Assembly: GCA_013396755.1 (NCBI GenBank)
Contig: VWZF01006736.1
Location: 1,256,422 to 1,320,421 of the forward strand
Direction: 5' to 3'
DNA length: 64,000 bases
Origin: Sclerurus mexicanus
Taxonomy: Eukaryota > Chordata > Aves > Passeriformes > Furnariidae
Shown here: positions 1 to 9,485 of the stretch, one piece after another
Numbering within the stretch: position 1 is the stretch's first letter
Layout: every line of letters starts with the position of its first letter
The notes under the pieces: generated by a model
Database searches by the model: none
Told to the model about the DNA's origin: nothing
Seen by the model: the letters and a program-made list of their open reading frames with translations, nothing else
Program-made: the position numbers and the translations under genes

Positions 1-1711
1 TATCACAGTCTGCATTTAAGGGTTACAACTTGATATAAATCTATCATTGGACATAGACTTCTGAAACTTTCAGTAAAATTTTCCAAGAATCTGAAAAGAA
101 TTGAGGACACACAGCTGAAGTGAAGCAGAAATGAAGTTCTTGATTCTTTTAGTTCAAAGAAATGTATTAACTAAACTAAGATGATATAAATGAGTCTGGT
201 CTAGGTACCAAAACAAAGAACACCTTCAGTCCAAAATCCAGGGCCCAGTTTTCACTTACTACAAAAGACAAAGTGATTTAACTTTGAAAATCCCTAAACA
301 CTTCTAGTACTGCCCTTGCTTATTTCCTTCTCTGTTTGCCACAGTCTGAACCTCTTTCTGGCTAGTTCACATCTACATCCTTAGTATAAAGTATAGTCAC
401 AATCTTGCTGCGGCAAGTATAAGCCAGGACTGTCCCTGTTCATATTAAATACTGGAATCAAAATGGCCTTGGTCCAGCTTGAGCCATCTGGTTTCCTGGA
501 TCCTGGGTGCTTTAAAGTAACACAGCTTTCATGAGGGGATGGGCAAACTCGGGGTATGCTGCAGCCTGTCACAGTGCTCTGCCTGCAGTAACAGCAACGA
601 ATCACTTTAAATTAGTGCAGAGGGGAATTCCAGTGACCAGGTCCTTGCATATGAGGTATTCTTTAACCTTTGTACTTTTTCCCATAAAAGTAAGTCATAT
701 GTGTGTTGTTGAAGTACCTTCATGAGTCAACATGGCCACCTACTCAAAGGATTCTGGATGGAGGGCAAGATTATGCCCTTAAGGTGGCAATGAGATGCCT
801 TTGTGCTTAGGTTTTTTGTATTAGGTGGTTCAAGCGGCATCTCCTCATCTTCATTTTGGGCTTCAGTTCACCCACTGTAGAAACCCTAGTCACAAATCTG
901 GGGGAGAAATCTAGCCCCTGAAATACTGGTGCAGCAGTATTTGTTTCTGCAGCTAGAGATTAACTAACCCTTCTACATAATTGCTGAATCCTATAGCACT
1001 CATCAGAACGCTACTCAGGCCGTGATCTGCTTGAAACCTTTGTTATCAGCTGCTGTAAGATTGGTCTTTTATTGAAATATTAAAGCATCTGAGACACTAA
1101 GGGACAAAAGACAGCCTATCCAGGGAATTTCAGAATGGATTTGGTCTCCTGAGAAAACAAGATTTGAATGTGATAAGACCAAAAAGGCAGATGAGATAAG
1201 TATGAACTTCAGGAATTAATACAGCAATGCCAAACCATCTCTTAAATACAGACACATTTAGACTGAAATCTAGTCAGCCTGACTTACAAGCACAGCAAGC
1301 CCATATACCTTTTCTAGCAAAACAGCTTTCCAAACTGAGACCCTAAATTTCCCAGGAAGTTAATGATGACGGGGAAATTACTTCAAAGGACTTCATAGGA
1401 AGTTCCTTTAACCCAAATTTTATTCCCTAAGCTAGACTGTCAGGAAGAGCAGTGTGTCTGCAACTCTTCCTATGCATTTACTTCTTTTCACATGATAAAT
1501 GACAATATGCAAGCTGTGCTGCTACTCATTACTCTCTCGAGCCTGTACTGAGAAATGCAAGTGCTAGATGAACATTTTAAAACATGAAATTCTCTCTGAA
1601 TTTAGTACATTCATATGGGAAGCTGCATGGTGGCATAATGGAGGTTGGGAATAGAAATAACTCAGTCTGTTGATGCAGCCCTGAAGAACAGAGTAGACTA
1701 CACTAGACTAG
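1..1711. other. Unannotated non-coding stretch
   Basis: I see no gene, RNA or recognisable transposon here. The open frames are short (under 75 codons), overlap on opposite strands and show no domain. Base composition is ordinary AT-rich vertebrate DNA. Confidence 0.6.
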
Positions 1712-1950
1712 ACTATCTTAATTGGAAGGTACCTGCAATGATTATCTAGTCCAACTGCTTGACCAATTCAGGGCTGACCAAAAGTTAAAGCATGTTGTTA
1801 AGAACATTGTCCAAATGCCTCTTAAACACTGACAGACTTCAGGCATCAACTGCTTCTCTAGACAGCCTGTTCTAGTGTTTGATCACTGCCTTGGTAAATA
1901 AATACTTCCTAACATCAAGTCTGAACCTCCCTCAACACAGCTGTGAACCA
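1712..1950 (-). mobile_element. CR1 LINE 3'-end fragment
   Basis: Read on the plus strand, this contains the reverse complement of the CR1 3' region: a diverged tail next to attggaaggtacctgcaatg, then the segment tatctagtccaactgc, later tacttcctaacatcaagtct and ctgaacctccct in the expected order. CR1 is the dominant LINE of birds, and most copies are 5'-truncated like this one. The terminal octamer repeat (ATTCTATG type) is eroded, so the insertion is old. It does not encode protein. The element family is secure; the subfamily and exact ends are not. Confidence 0.85.
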
Positions 1951-3994
1951 TTCACATGGTTAATGTTGTGCCTTATATCCTTTGCAATTTCAAAGGTGGA
2001 ATATGTTGTGCTAAACTTTGTCTAAGGGTTTTTGCACAGAATTTTTGAGCTTCCTACATGTCTGCATACCTACTCTTTATTCACATGCATACCGAAACAC
2101 CTACATGGTACTAAGTATATACTTGGTATATACTTAGATCTTTGAGTGGAATATGCAATTTTAACAAGTGTAGGCTATACGAAAACAAAGGGTTTAAACC
2201 GAAGACTAACTTAAATAGAAAAGAATTAGGCTGAGTAAATTCTAGAGAGTTAGCAGACTGTCAGTATCACATCTTTTTTATTATTAATTTTGAAATATAA
2301 AACAATGGTTCACATGAAATTAGATGTCCTTCCAAGAAAATAATAAGCAAGCCTTTTGGACTGTGCTTGACAATGCTCCTTTTTTTCTCTACTTCCTTTT
2401 TCTAGCATTTCAAATTTGCCAGTGAAAGTACCACTTTGAGGAATTTCTCACAAAAAGCAACAGAAATTAAAAAATGAGAATGTAATTAAGGGGTGCATAA
2501 GTATCAACTAGAAAGAGGGAAAGAACCACAATTATTGTATTTTCCTTCACCCATTGATTATGTCATCAAAGATAATTTCTGTTTACTTTCTTCCCTTCTG
2601 TGAAACATTAGAAAATGGAGCTTCTTGCCTGTGTCTAATATATTTCACATATGAGTGATTAGGGTGGTGTTTCTATTGCACCACAGAATGATTTGGAAGA
2701 AGCTGACATATAAGAATTCCCCTAGAGAGGTTTGATTAGATTGCTGAAGGTCAGTATTTGCTCACTTTATCCAGCTATTTGAAAGTTTGAATGATAGAAA
2801 AAGCAGATAGACTTACACTGCCTTTGGGGTATAATCAGGAAGGGAGTTAAAAAAAAAAAACAAACAGATTTTAAATAACTTTCCATCTCTGTATTTAGAA
2901 AAGTTGAATGTGTTTTGTATAAAACAGAGTTACCAGATCTGTGCTGGAGAACCTCAGTGTATGTCAGGTCTTGTTGATCTTACTCCTTATGTTCAAATTC
3001 AGTTTTAAAAAATCATTTTTTCAAACTGCTGCCTGAAAGTACAGTCTGAACATTTGTTATTAAAGGTTACATTAGATACCCACTCAGAAAGTCTTGCAGA
3101 GTCTTAGCCACGAAAATTCAAGGGAAGGAATGCTTTCCAAGTAGTAAGAGATGCATGAACAACTTACTCCCTGCTGGACAAGATAGCAATATATCTTGGA
3201 TGACTTGTGCAAGTCAGGTCTAAAATAAATCAGACCAACCAAAAAACTGATGTGAGCATGTAAGCAGTGCTGGAAAAGTATTGGATATGGTTTTCAATGG
3301 GTGCTTTTATTCTCTTTGTTTATAACTGTTTGATTAGAAAAAATCTGATTTGATTTTGAAGTAATGGAGTACATTTTCTTGAAACTCTATATAAAGATGT
3401 TAAAGACTCTATTGTTCTGTATCACTATAATACTTGCTATGTAAGTATCTCAGTGAAACCATATCATTGTTATACTCAAACCTGTTTAAAAATCACTGTA
3501 AGTTTCAGCAGAAACTGGATAAAAACGGCACTTTCACTGATTTCTACGTTTTAATCCATGCTTATAGGAAACACACAATTTACGCCATACTATTAGGAAA
3601 ACCAAAGATGATTTGTTGATTGGAAGGTTTTCCTGATGAAAAGATGCAGATAGAAAGTCAACATGATGAAACAATCAAAAAATGAGGCAAAACAAGCATG
3701 TGTGACTGAAAAAAGAAGTTTAACTTTCTTACAGTATCTGAGAACATAATCACACTGGCCCTAGTTCCTAAAGTCTGCACATTTCTAGGTATTAACACTA
3801 GTTTAATTTTCACTCCAAAACAGTTAATAAGATAATCCTATTTGTCCTTCAGTTTATGCCGAGTAGCAACTCTTCTTGGAAAAAGAAATTCTTCACATTC
3901 TTCTTTTTCTTTGTTAACTAAGAAAATTTCATAAGGCTTCATATTAAAGTTACTCCCCTAAGGCTATCAAATTGCTTATCCATAGAGCTGAGTC
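1951..3994. other. Unannotated non-coding stretch
   Basis: No gene or clear transposon is visible. The stretch holds a small perfect hairpin near 2.1 kb and a 12-A run at 2849-2860. The longest plus-strand open frame is about 60 codons and has no recognisable features. Confidence 0.55.
2111..2137. repeat. Perfect 12-bp-arm hairpin
   Basis: The arms ctaagtatatac and gtatatacttag are exact reverse complements separated by three bases (ttg). No flanking element explains it. It is a short palindrome of unknown meaning and may be chance in AT-rich DNA. Confidence 0.75.
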
Positions 3995-4239
3995 AGGGTC
4001 ATTTTGCTGTCCACAAAAAAACCCAGGTCCTTCTGAGCAAAGCTATGACCTAACATGTTTATTCCCAGCCTTCATTGCTCAAAGTGGTTGATCTCCTCCA
4101 GGACACTGCATCCATCTTTAATAAACTTCTAGAGGTCCTTGTCAGCCCGATCCTGAAGCTTGTCAAGCACCCTACAAATAGTGGATGTTCTCACCAGTCA
4201 TTTACCCCGATTGTGAGATATGTCTTAATTCATTAACGT
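3995..4239 (-). mobile_element. CR1 LINE internal fragment, left part of a split copy
   Basis: The plus strand reads as the reverse complement of CR1 coding sequence: gctgtccac, then acccaggtccttctgagcaa, then aggtccttgtcagcccgatc and agcttgtcaagcaccct follow the order seen in minus-strand avian CR1 copies. The match fades after about 4200. The same CR1 copy appears to resume at 7559, so 4240-7558 looks like later DNA inserted into this element. Boundaries are approximate. Confidence 0.7.
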
Positions 4240-4250
4240 ACAATCCTTAG
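4240..4250 (+). repeat. Candidate target-site duplication, left copy
   Basis: The 11-mer acaatccttag here and acattccttaa at 7559-7569 match at 9 of 11 positions. They lie exactly at the 5' edge of the satellite block and directly after the LINE 3' tail. That is where the duplicated target of one retrotransposition event should sit. With two mismatches the match could be chance, but the placement supports it. Confidence 0.5.
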
Positions 4251-4264
4251 TTGACCCTTAAGTT

Positions 4265-4724
4265 GAGACCTGACTAGCAAGTGGATAATAACAGGGACCC
4301 AACATTACTGACACTACACGTTTTAAATTTGTGACACCTATAGTCAACGTCATGTATACTACAAGTCCAATCTGACATTAGGGTTACAGCTAGGGTTAGG
4401 GTTCAAAGAACAAAAGAGCCTACATGTCCAGGGATGCTTGGGCTGGAAAGAGCATGCCAAGTCGATCATAGCAGGACCCAAGCCTTGGTGATACCTCATG
4501 TTTTAAATCTGTTACACCTATGGTCCATGTGACCTCCACCACAAGACCCATCTGCCATTAGGGTTAGGGCTAGGGTTGGGGTTCAGAGAATAAAATAGCC
4601 TATATGTCCAGGGATGGTGGGGTTAGAAAGAGCATTCCAAGGCGATCATCGCAGGGACTGAACATTGCTGACACCACACGTTTTCAATTTGTCACACCTC
4701 TGGCTAACGTGACCACTGCCACAA
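4265..4724 (+). repeat. Telomere-like ~180-bp satellite, block A (forward)
   Basis: About two and a half monomers. The landmark aaagagcatgcc or its variant recurs at about 4447 and 4627 (period 180). Telomere-like runs with TTAGGG on the plus strand lie at 4378-4403 and 4558-4583, in the same place in each monomer. Every monomer also has an acatgtccagggatg-like segment and a cgttttaaattt-like segment. The hexamers are part of the monomer and are not a free telomere tract. Confidence 0.85.
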
Positions 4725-5013
4725 ATCTTCGATTGTGGGAATACAAAACTGAAAATACCAGAATGCAGAAAGCTTCCCAAAAGAGTCCGACTGGGATGTC
4801 TGCAACGCCCTGGGCAAATACTAAAAGACAGAATGCCTCCCAGGAATATATGAACTAATCCAGCCTGCAGACACTGACCCATCTCTGGACCTAAAGACTC
4901 TATTTGCATTTTACGAGATTTGCAGTTTTGTGTATTCCCTGTCCCACAGGGAAACTCACCTGACTACATGTATTGTTCCCCCTACCTCTGTGTTCATGAA
5001 TAATGGACTAATT
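4725..5013. repeat. Left arm of large inverted repeat (non-satellite core)
   Basis: This segment has no hexamer motif. Its reverse complement recurs at 5385-5690 with roughly nine in ten bases identical by eye. Landmarks in both arms include the segment around agtctttaggtccagagatg (read on the opposite strand here) and tccctgtgggacaggg. The arms extend outward into the satellite monomers, so the full palindrome has arms of about 750 bp. The mirrored open frames in the two arms are simply the same sequence read twice. Confidence 0.85.
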
Positions 5014-5384
5014 CCTAATGGCAGATTGGAGTGGTGGCAGTGGGCAGTCGGCCACAGGTGTCACAAATTTAAAACGCGTGGTGTCATTAATATTGGATCC
5101 CTGCTATGATCCACTTGGCATGCTCTTTCCAACCCTAGCATCCCTGGACATGTAGGCTCTTTTGTTCTCTGAACCCTAACCCCAGCCCTAACCCTAATGG
5201 CAGATTGTGTGGTGGTCAGTTACACAGACTGTCTCAGGGGTCAAACAAAATCGTTTTTTGTAAGCATATTTCAACATATACAGGGTTATTACAATTAAGA
5301 GGCTGGATTATGCTAAATAGGGGATGGATCATGGCAACTAACAGAATACATTATATTAACTAGGAGGGATACAAGTATCTAGAG
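5014..5384. repeat. Palindrome spacer with one inverted satellite monomer
   Basis: The first ~210 bases are one satellite monomer in inverted orientation, with a CCCTAA run at 5171-5198 and catgctctttcc at 5119. The remaining ~160 bases (about 5225-5384) match nothing else in the window. This is the loop between the two inverted arms. Confidence 0.75.
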
Positions 5385-5690
5385 TTAATCCATTATTCAT
5401 GAACACAGGAGTAGGGGGAACAATACATGTAGTCAGGTGAGTTTCCCTGTGGGACAGGGAATACACAAAACTGCAAATCTCATCAAATGCAAATAGAGTC
5501 TTTAGGTCCAGAGATGGGTCAGTGTCTGCAGGCTGGATTAGTTCTTATCTTCCCTGGAGGCATTCTGTCTTTTGGTATTTGCCCAGGGCCTTGCAGAAAT
5601 CCCAGTCAGACTCTTTTGGGAAGCTTTCTGCATTCTGGTATTTTTCAGTTTTGTATTCCTACAATATCGGAGTTGTGGCAGTAGTGATTT
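5385..5690. repeat. Right arm of large inverted repeat (non-satellite core)
   Basis: Inverted partner of 4725-5013. It begins with ttaatccattattcatgaac, the reverse complement of the left arm's inner end. It then runs through the dyad tccctgtgggacaggg and the agtctttaggtccagagatg segment in mirrored order, before passing into satellite monomers. Small differences (a few substitutions and single-base indels) show the arms are not recently homogenised. Confidence 0.85.
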
Positions 5691-6660
5691 TGGCCACAGG
5701 TGTAACGAATTTAAACCGTGAGGTGTCAGTAATGTTGGGTTCCTGCTATGATCCCCTTTGCATGCTCTTTCCAACCTTAGCATCCCTGGACATGTAGGCT
5801 CTTTTGTTCTCTGAACCCTAACCCCAGCCCTAACCCTTATGGCAGTTTGGTGTTGTGGTGGAGGTGATGTGGAGCATAGGTGTCATCTATTTCAAATGTG
5901 TTCTGTCACTAATGTTAGGGTCTTGCTATGGTCAACATGGCATGCTCTTTCCAGCTCCAACATCCCTGGACATGTAGGCTCTTTTGTTCTCTGAACCCTA
6001 ACCCTAGCCCTAACCCTAATGGCACATTGGAATTGTGGAAATCACATTGGCCTCAGGTGTGACAAATTTAAAACATATTCTGTGACCAATGTTAGGGTGC
6101 TGCTACGATCCACTTGGAATGCTCTTTCCAGCCCCAGCATCCCTGTTAATGTAGGCTCTTTTGTTCTTTGAATCCTAACCCTAGCCCTAACCCTAATGGC
6201 AGATTGGTCTTGTGGCGGAGGTCACGTGGACCATAGGTGTCACAAATTTAAAACGTGGGGTGTCAGCAATGTTGTCTTCCTGCTATGGTCAACATGGCAT
6301 GCTCTTTCCAGTCCAAGCATCCCTGGACATGTAGGCTCTTTTGTTCTCTGAACCATAACCCCTGCCCTAAACCTAATGGCAGATTGGAGTTTTGGTGGAT
6401 GTCATGTTGGCTACAGGTTTGACATATTTAAAACGTGTGCTACTGCCAATGTTAGGACCCTGCTATGATCCACTTGGCATGCTCTTTCCAGCCCCAGCAT
6501 CCCTGGACATGTAGGGTCTTTTGTTCGTTGAGCCCTACCCCTAATGGCTTCTTGGAGTTATGGCAGAGGTTCCCATCAGCACACCTGTCACATATTTAAA
6601 ACCTGTGGTGTCAGCCATGTTGAGTCCCTGATATGATCCTCTTGGAATGCTCTTTCCCTG
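5691..6660 (-). repeat. Telomere-like ~180-bp satellite, block B (inverted)
   Basis: The landmark catgctctttcc or a one-base variant recurs at 5761, 5941, 6118, 6298, 6478 and 6646, giving periods of about 180, 177, 180, 180 and 168. Each full monomer carries a CCCTAA-type run at the same place (5813, 5994, 6169, 6350, 6530), generally in the order CCCTAA, CCCTAG or CCCCAG, CCCTAA, CCCTAA, with decay in the last two. The fixed position and order show that the hexamers are an inherited part of the monomer. Confidence 0.9.
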
Positions 6661-6954
6661 AATATAACCACGGCCACACGTCCAGGCTGCCACTAGTGTT
6701 AGGGTTAGGGCTGAGAGAACAAAAGAGCCTACATGTCCAGGGTTGCTGTGGCTGGAAAGAGCATGCCAAGTGGATCATAGCATGGATCCATCATTGGTGA
6801 CAGAACACGTTTTAAATCTGTGACACCTGTGGGCAGCATGACCTCTGCCACAACTCCAAGCTGCCATTAGGTTTAGTTTTAGGTTTCATATTGTATAAGA
6901 ATGTACATCTGCAGGGATACCAGGGCTGGAAAAAGCATGCCACGCGGATCATTG
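6661..6954 (+). repeat. Telomere-like satellite, block C (forward)
   Basis: Orientation flips back to TTAGGG on the plus strand. The run gttagggttaggg lies at about 6698-6711, and a decayed run lies at about 6867-6885. The landmark gctggaaagagcatgcc is at 6751 and its variant is at about 6926. The last monomer runs straight into LINE coding sequence near 6955. The switch at about 6660 has no unique sequence between blocks. Confidence 0.8.
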
Positions 6955-7558
6955 CACGTCGGCAAGCTTATCAGCTCCACCACCTGCGACTCTTCCAATA
7001 CTTCCATCGGTGCTGACTCCATTCATTCCTAAACATCCACCGATCTGACTACGTGACTAATGTGTCTATTCTGTATCATGCAGAGATCACCAGTATTGAG
7101 GCCATGCTGCTGAAAACGCAGCTGCATTGGGCTGGGCACATCTCCAGGATGGAGAATCACCATCTCCCTAAGTTTGTACTCTTTTGGGAACTCACCACTG
7201 GCATCCACAAAAGAGGAGCCCTGAATAGGAGATACAAGTACTCTCTGAAACAATACCTCAGCCTTTGCCGTATTGAGTACCATTAGTGGTCCATTCTGGT
7301 CTCCAATCGGGAGTCATGGAGACACACCATCCATAACACTGCTTCTTCCTTTAAGAACAGACACAGAATCAGTCTCGAAGAAGAAAGATAAAGCAGGAAA
7401 AACTGTGTCTTGCCGATACCACCGACGGAGACTTTCTGATGTGCCTTTTGCGATCGGACTTGCCTATCTCACATTGGCCTTTTTAGCCTCCAGTGTGCTT
7501 GTAGTAAGTGCGGGTAAAGCCCTTCCCAAATCCTTGTTTGCGAAGCCTAGCCATGATG
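6955..7558 (+). pseudogene. Non-CR1 LINE ORF2 C-terminus and 3' tail, copy 1
   Basis: One reading frame runs from about 6970 to the stop at 7515-7517 but has in-frame stops at 7014, 7284, 7389 and 7437, so it is dead. The protein reads like the tail of a LINE reverse transcriptase polyprotein: QLHWAGHISRMENHHLPK corresponds to the common LRWxGHxxRMxxxRLPK motif. It is followed by a basic RGALNRRYK stretch, SWRHTIHN, and a terminal finger with CAFCDRTC, then HIGLF and closely spaced cysteines. The 3' end after the stop finishes in aagcctagccatgatg. No polymerase or endonuclease domain is present. The family may be RTE-like; that is a guess. Confidence 0.8.
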
Positions 7559-8285
7559 ACATTCCTTAATGTAGTCCAGATCAGTAATGAAAATGTTAAA
7601 GAGTGTTGGGACCCATATCAAACCCAGCAAATACCTTATTCCGTTGGCTACCAAATTCAAAGTTAAACTTTAAATCACTGACCCATAACTCCTTGAGCCC
7701 AGTGGTTTAGTTGGTATTTCAAGAGCTTAAAGTCTAGCCCGTTCACCACCTAGTATATAATTTTGCTCTAGGGATGCTCCTGGAGACCTTCAAAGGTCTT
7801 GGAAAGGCAAGGTAAATGATGGTTTCTGCTCTACCTCTGTCTACACAGCCAGTCATTTCATCACAGAAAGAAACCATACTGATCAGATCTGTTATCCATG
7901 CCTGCCTGATCAACTCAGTCATGAGGTATCCTTTCAGTCAAGATGACTTTCTGCTCAACTATCAGCACAGCAGGATGGACAGCTCTTGCACTTTGAGGAG
8001 ATTGTTCCTGAAGATCAACCAGCAAACTTTGGCCCCTTTGACATCCTTCCATGGCTGCCAGTTCCCTTTCCCTGAAAAAGCTTTCTTGAAGTTCGTGGTC
8101 ATTATTTTGATAGCAGCTTTCTCAGATTCTTCAGCTCTGTTATGTCATGATCACTATAGCAAAGTGGCTGCCTATCACATCCCCTCAAGCAGTTCCAGCA
8201 GAGCACCTTTTTTCCAGTCCTTTCAGCACCCCCGTCACAAAATTATCTGTAGAGCTCTTGACTTGGTTCTAGCATTCATCCCTCC
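7559..8285 (-). mobile_element. CR1 LINE internal fragment, right part of a split copy
   Basis: The plus strand reads as reverse-complement CR1 coding sequence. Recognisable pieces in order are agtaatgaaaatgttaaaga, cagccagtcatttcatcaca, gaagatcaaccagc, gaagttcgtggtc and agttccagcagagcacc, as in the endonuclease and reverse-transcriptase region of minus-strand avian CR1 copies. The 161-codon plus-strand open frame at 7816-8301 is an antisense shadow of this. It continues the copy that begins at 3995; the 3.3-kb composite block lies between them. The 7559-7569 end holds the right copy of the candidate target duplication. Confidence 0.8.
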
Positions 8286-8885
8286 TCCCAACAACAGATA
8301 ACTGGAAAGGAAAGGAATAGGGTTGCAAAACTGCATTCACCACTGTTTTTTTTCCTAATTCAAACACATTTGAAGTTGCCTTTAGCCATTTTTATGCAAC
8401 AGAACCTAACTTGGGATATCAGATTTCCTCACTGAATTCTTCAGTTTGGAAATTTATACATAATGTCATTTTTTGGAGGTATGGTTCCACTCAATCAAAA
8501 ACTACATTTGATGCAGTAATTCCTAGAAGTGAAAGTCTTCATTACAGTGTGTTAATGAGAAATCAAATGAGGTGAATAGAAACATACCTTGCAGTATTAG
8601 AAGTCATTTACTTGGAGGACACAAAGAAATTATTTAGTTAAAAGTTCTTTTGACCTTCTGGCAGTATTCAAGCCCAAACTCAAGTGAAATCAGAATATAT
8701 TCTTCCTTTTCTTTAATATCAGCAGTGCCTTATTCTTGAAAAAATCTAAAAAATTATCAATCAGTTAGGTAAAAAAAGTTGAGTTTCTGTCTTATATTTC
8801 TGGTGCAAAGGCAGTCAGAAACCTGAGAACAACTTTCAAGTGTTCTCACATAATCCTCTGCATTATTGAGTGCTTGTTCTAACTC
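8286..8885. other. Unannotated non-coding stretch
   Basis: No gene or repeat recognised. AT-rich, with short T and A runs only. Confidence 0.5.
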
Positions 8886-9055
8886 AACTACAGTCCACAG
8901 AAGTGGACACTCCATCCCTGGAAGTTTGAGGCCACCTTGGACTAGGCTTTGAGCAGCCCAGTCTAGTAGAAGGTGTCCATGCCCATGAAAGGGGGCTGGA
9001 ACTATGTGACCTTCAAGGTCCCTTTCAAACCAAACCATTCTATGATTTTGTGATA
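8886..9055 (+). mobile_element. CR1 LINE 3' end
   Basis: Plus-strand CR1 tail: ctccatccctggaag, then tgagcagcccagtctagt, then aaggtccctttcaaacca and the terminal cattctatgattttgtgata. This is the standard order for the last ~170 bases of avian CR1, ending in the decayed ATTCTATG repeat. It is strongly 5'-truncated. The minus-strand open frame across it is a shadow. Confidence 0.88.
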
Positions 9056-9152
9056 GATTTAAATGGAGTGAAATATAAAGGAATGTAGTTTTTCTGCTAA
9101 CGCTGTCCAAAAAGACACATTCCCAGTTAAGTATTGACAACACTGTGGGTAT

Positions 9153-9485
9153 ATAGAATCATAGAACTGTTAAGGCTGAAAAAGACCTATAAGATCATCA
9201 AGTCCAACTGTCAATCTAGCAACACAGATCTATGTTCACCATTAAACCTCAAGTACCATATCCACATTTTTCAAATGCTTTCAGGTATGATGAGTCCACC
9301 ACTTCCCTGTGTAGTCTGTTCCAATGTTTTACATCCCTTTTCATGAAAAAAATTTCCTATTATCTATTCTAAACCTCCCCTGGCACAACTTGAGGCCATT
9401 TTCTCTCATCCTATCACTGTTACCTGAGAGAAGAGAACTGACACCCACTTCGCTACAACCTCGTTTCAGGTAGTTGTTGAGAACA
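9153..9485 (-). mobile_element. CR1 LINE 3' end
   Basis: Starts with tagaatcatagaactgttaa, then aagatcatcaagtccaactg, ttcctattatctattctaaa, cttgaggccattttctctca and ggtagttgttgag. This is the reverse complement of a CR1 3' end of about 330 bases. It faces the preceding plus-strand CR1 tail to tail, about 100 bp away. It appears to be a different, more diverged CR1 lineage than its neighbour. Confidence 0.9.

Larger units (their letters stand above)
4251..7558 (+). mobile_element. Composite retroposed unit: telomere-like satellite plus LINE 3' end
   Basis: This 3.3-kb block sits inside a minus-strand CR1 copy. It consists of about 180-bp tandem monomers with embedded telomere-like hexamers in forward, inverted and forward blocks (4265-6954), followed directly by the last ~190 codons and 3' tail of a non-CR1 LINE (6955-7558). 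Near-matching 11-mers flank it, and the CR1 sequence continues on the other side with little apparent loss. I infer that the satellite and the LINE tail moved together, with the satellite either as a tandem-monomer 5' region or captured upstream sequence. A separate satellite array that merely lies next to a LINE relic is the alternative. Confidence 0.5.

Noticed and set aside
4646..5783. Mirrored ~65-90-codon frames beginning MQIESLGPEMGQ on both sides of 5.2 kb
   Set aside because: Their likeness is due to the inverted repeat. No second species or conserved domain supports coding.
5691..6660. CRISPR array
   Set aside because: The period is about 180 bp with the whole unit repeated, no unique spacers, and the host is a bird.
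4265..6954. A true chromosome end or a simple interstitial telomere tract
   Set aside because: The hexamers occur as short runs inside ~180-bp monomers, in both orientations, with ordinary DNA on both sides. A telomere would be a long pure tract in one orientation.
7816..8301. 161-codon plus-strand open frame as a gene
   Set aside because: It is antisense to a minus-strand CR1 coding fragment, whose landmarks it carries in reverse complement.
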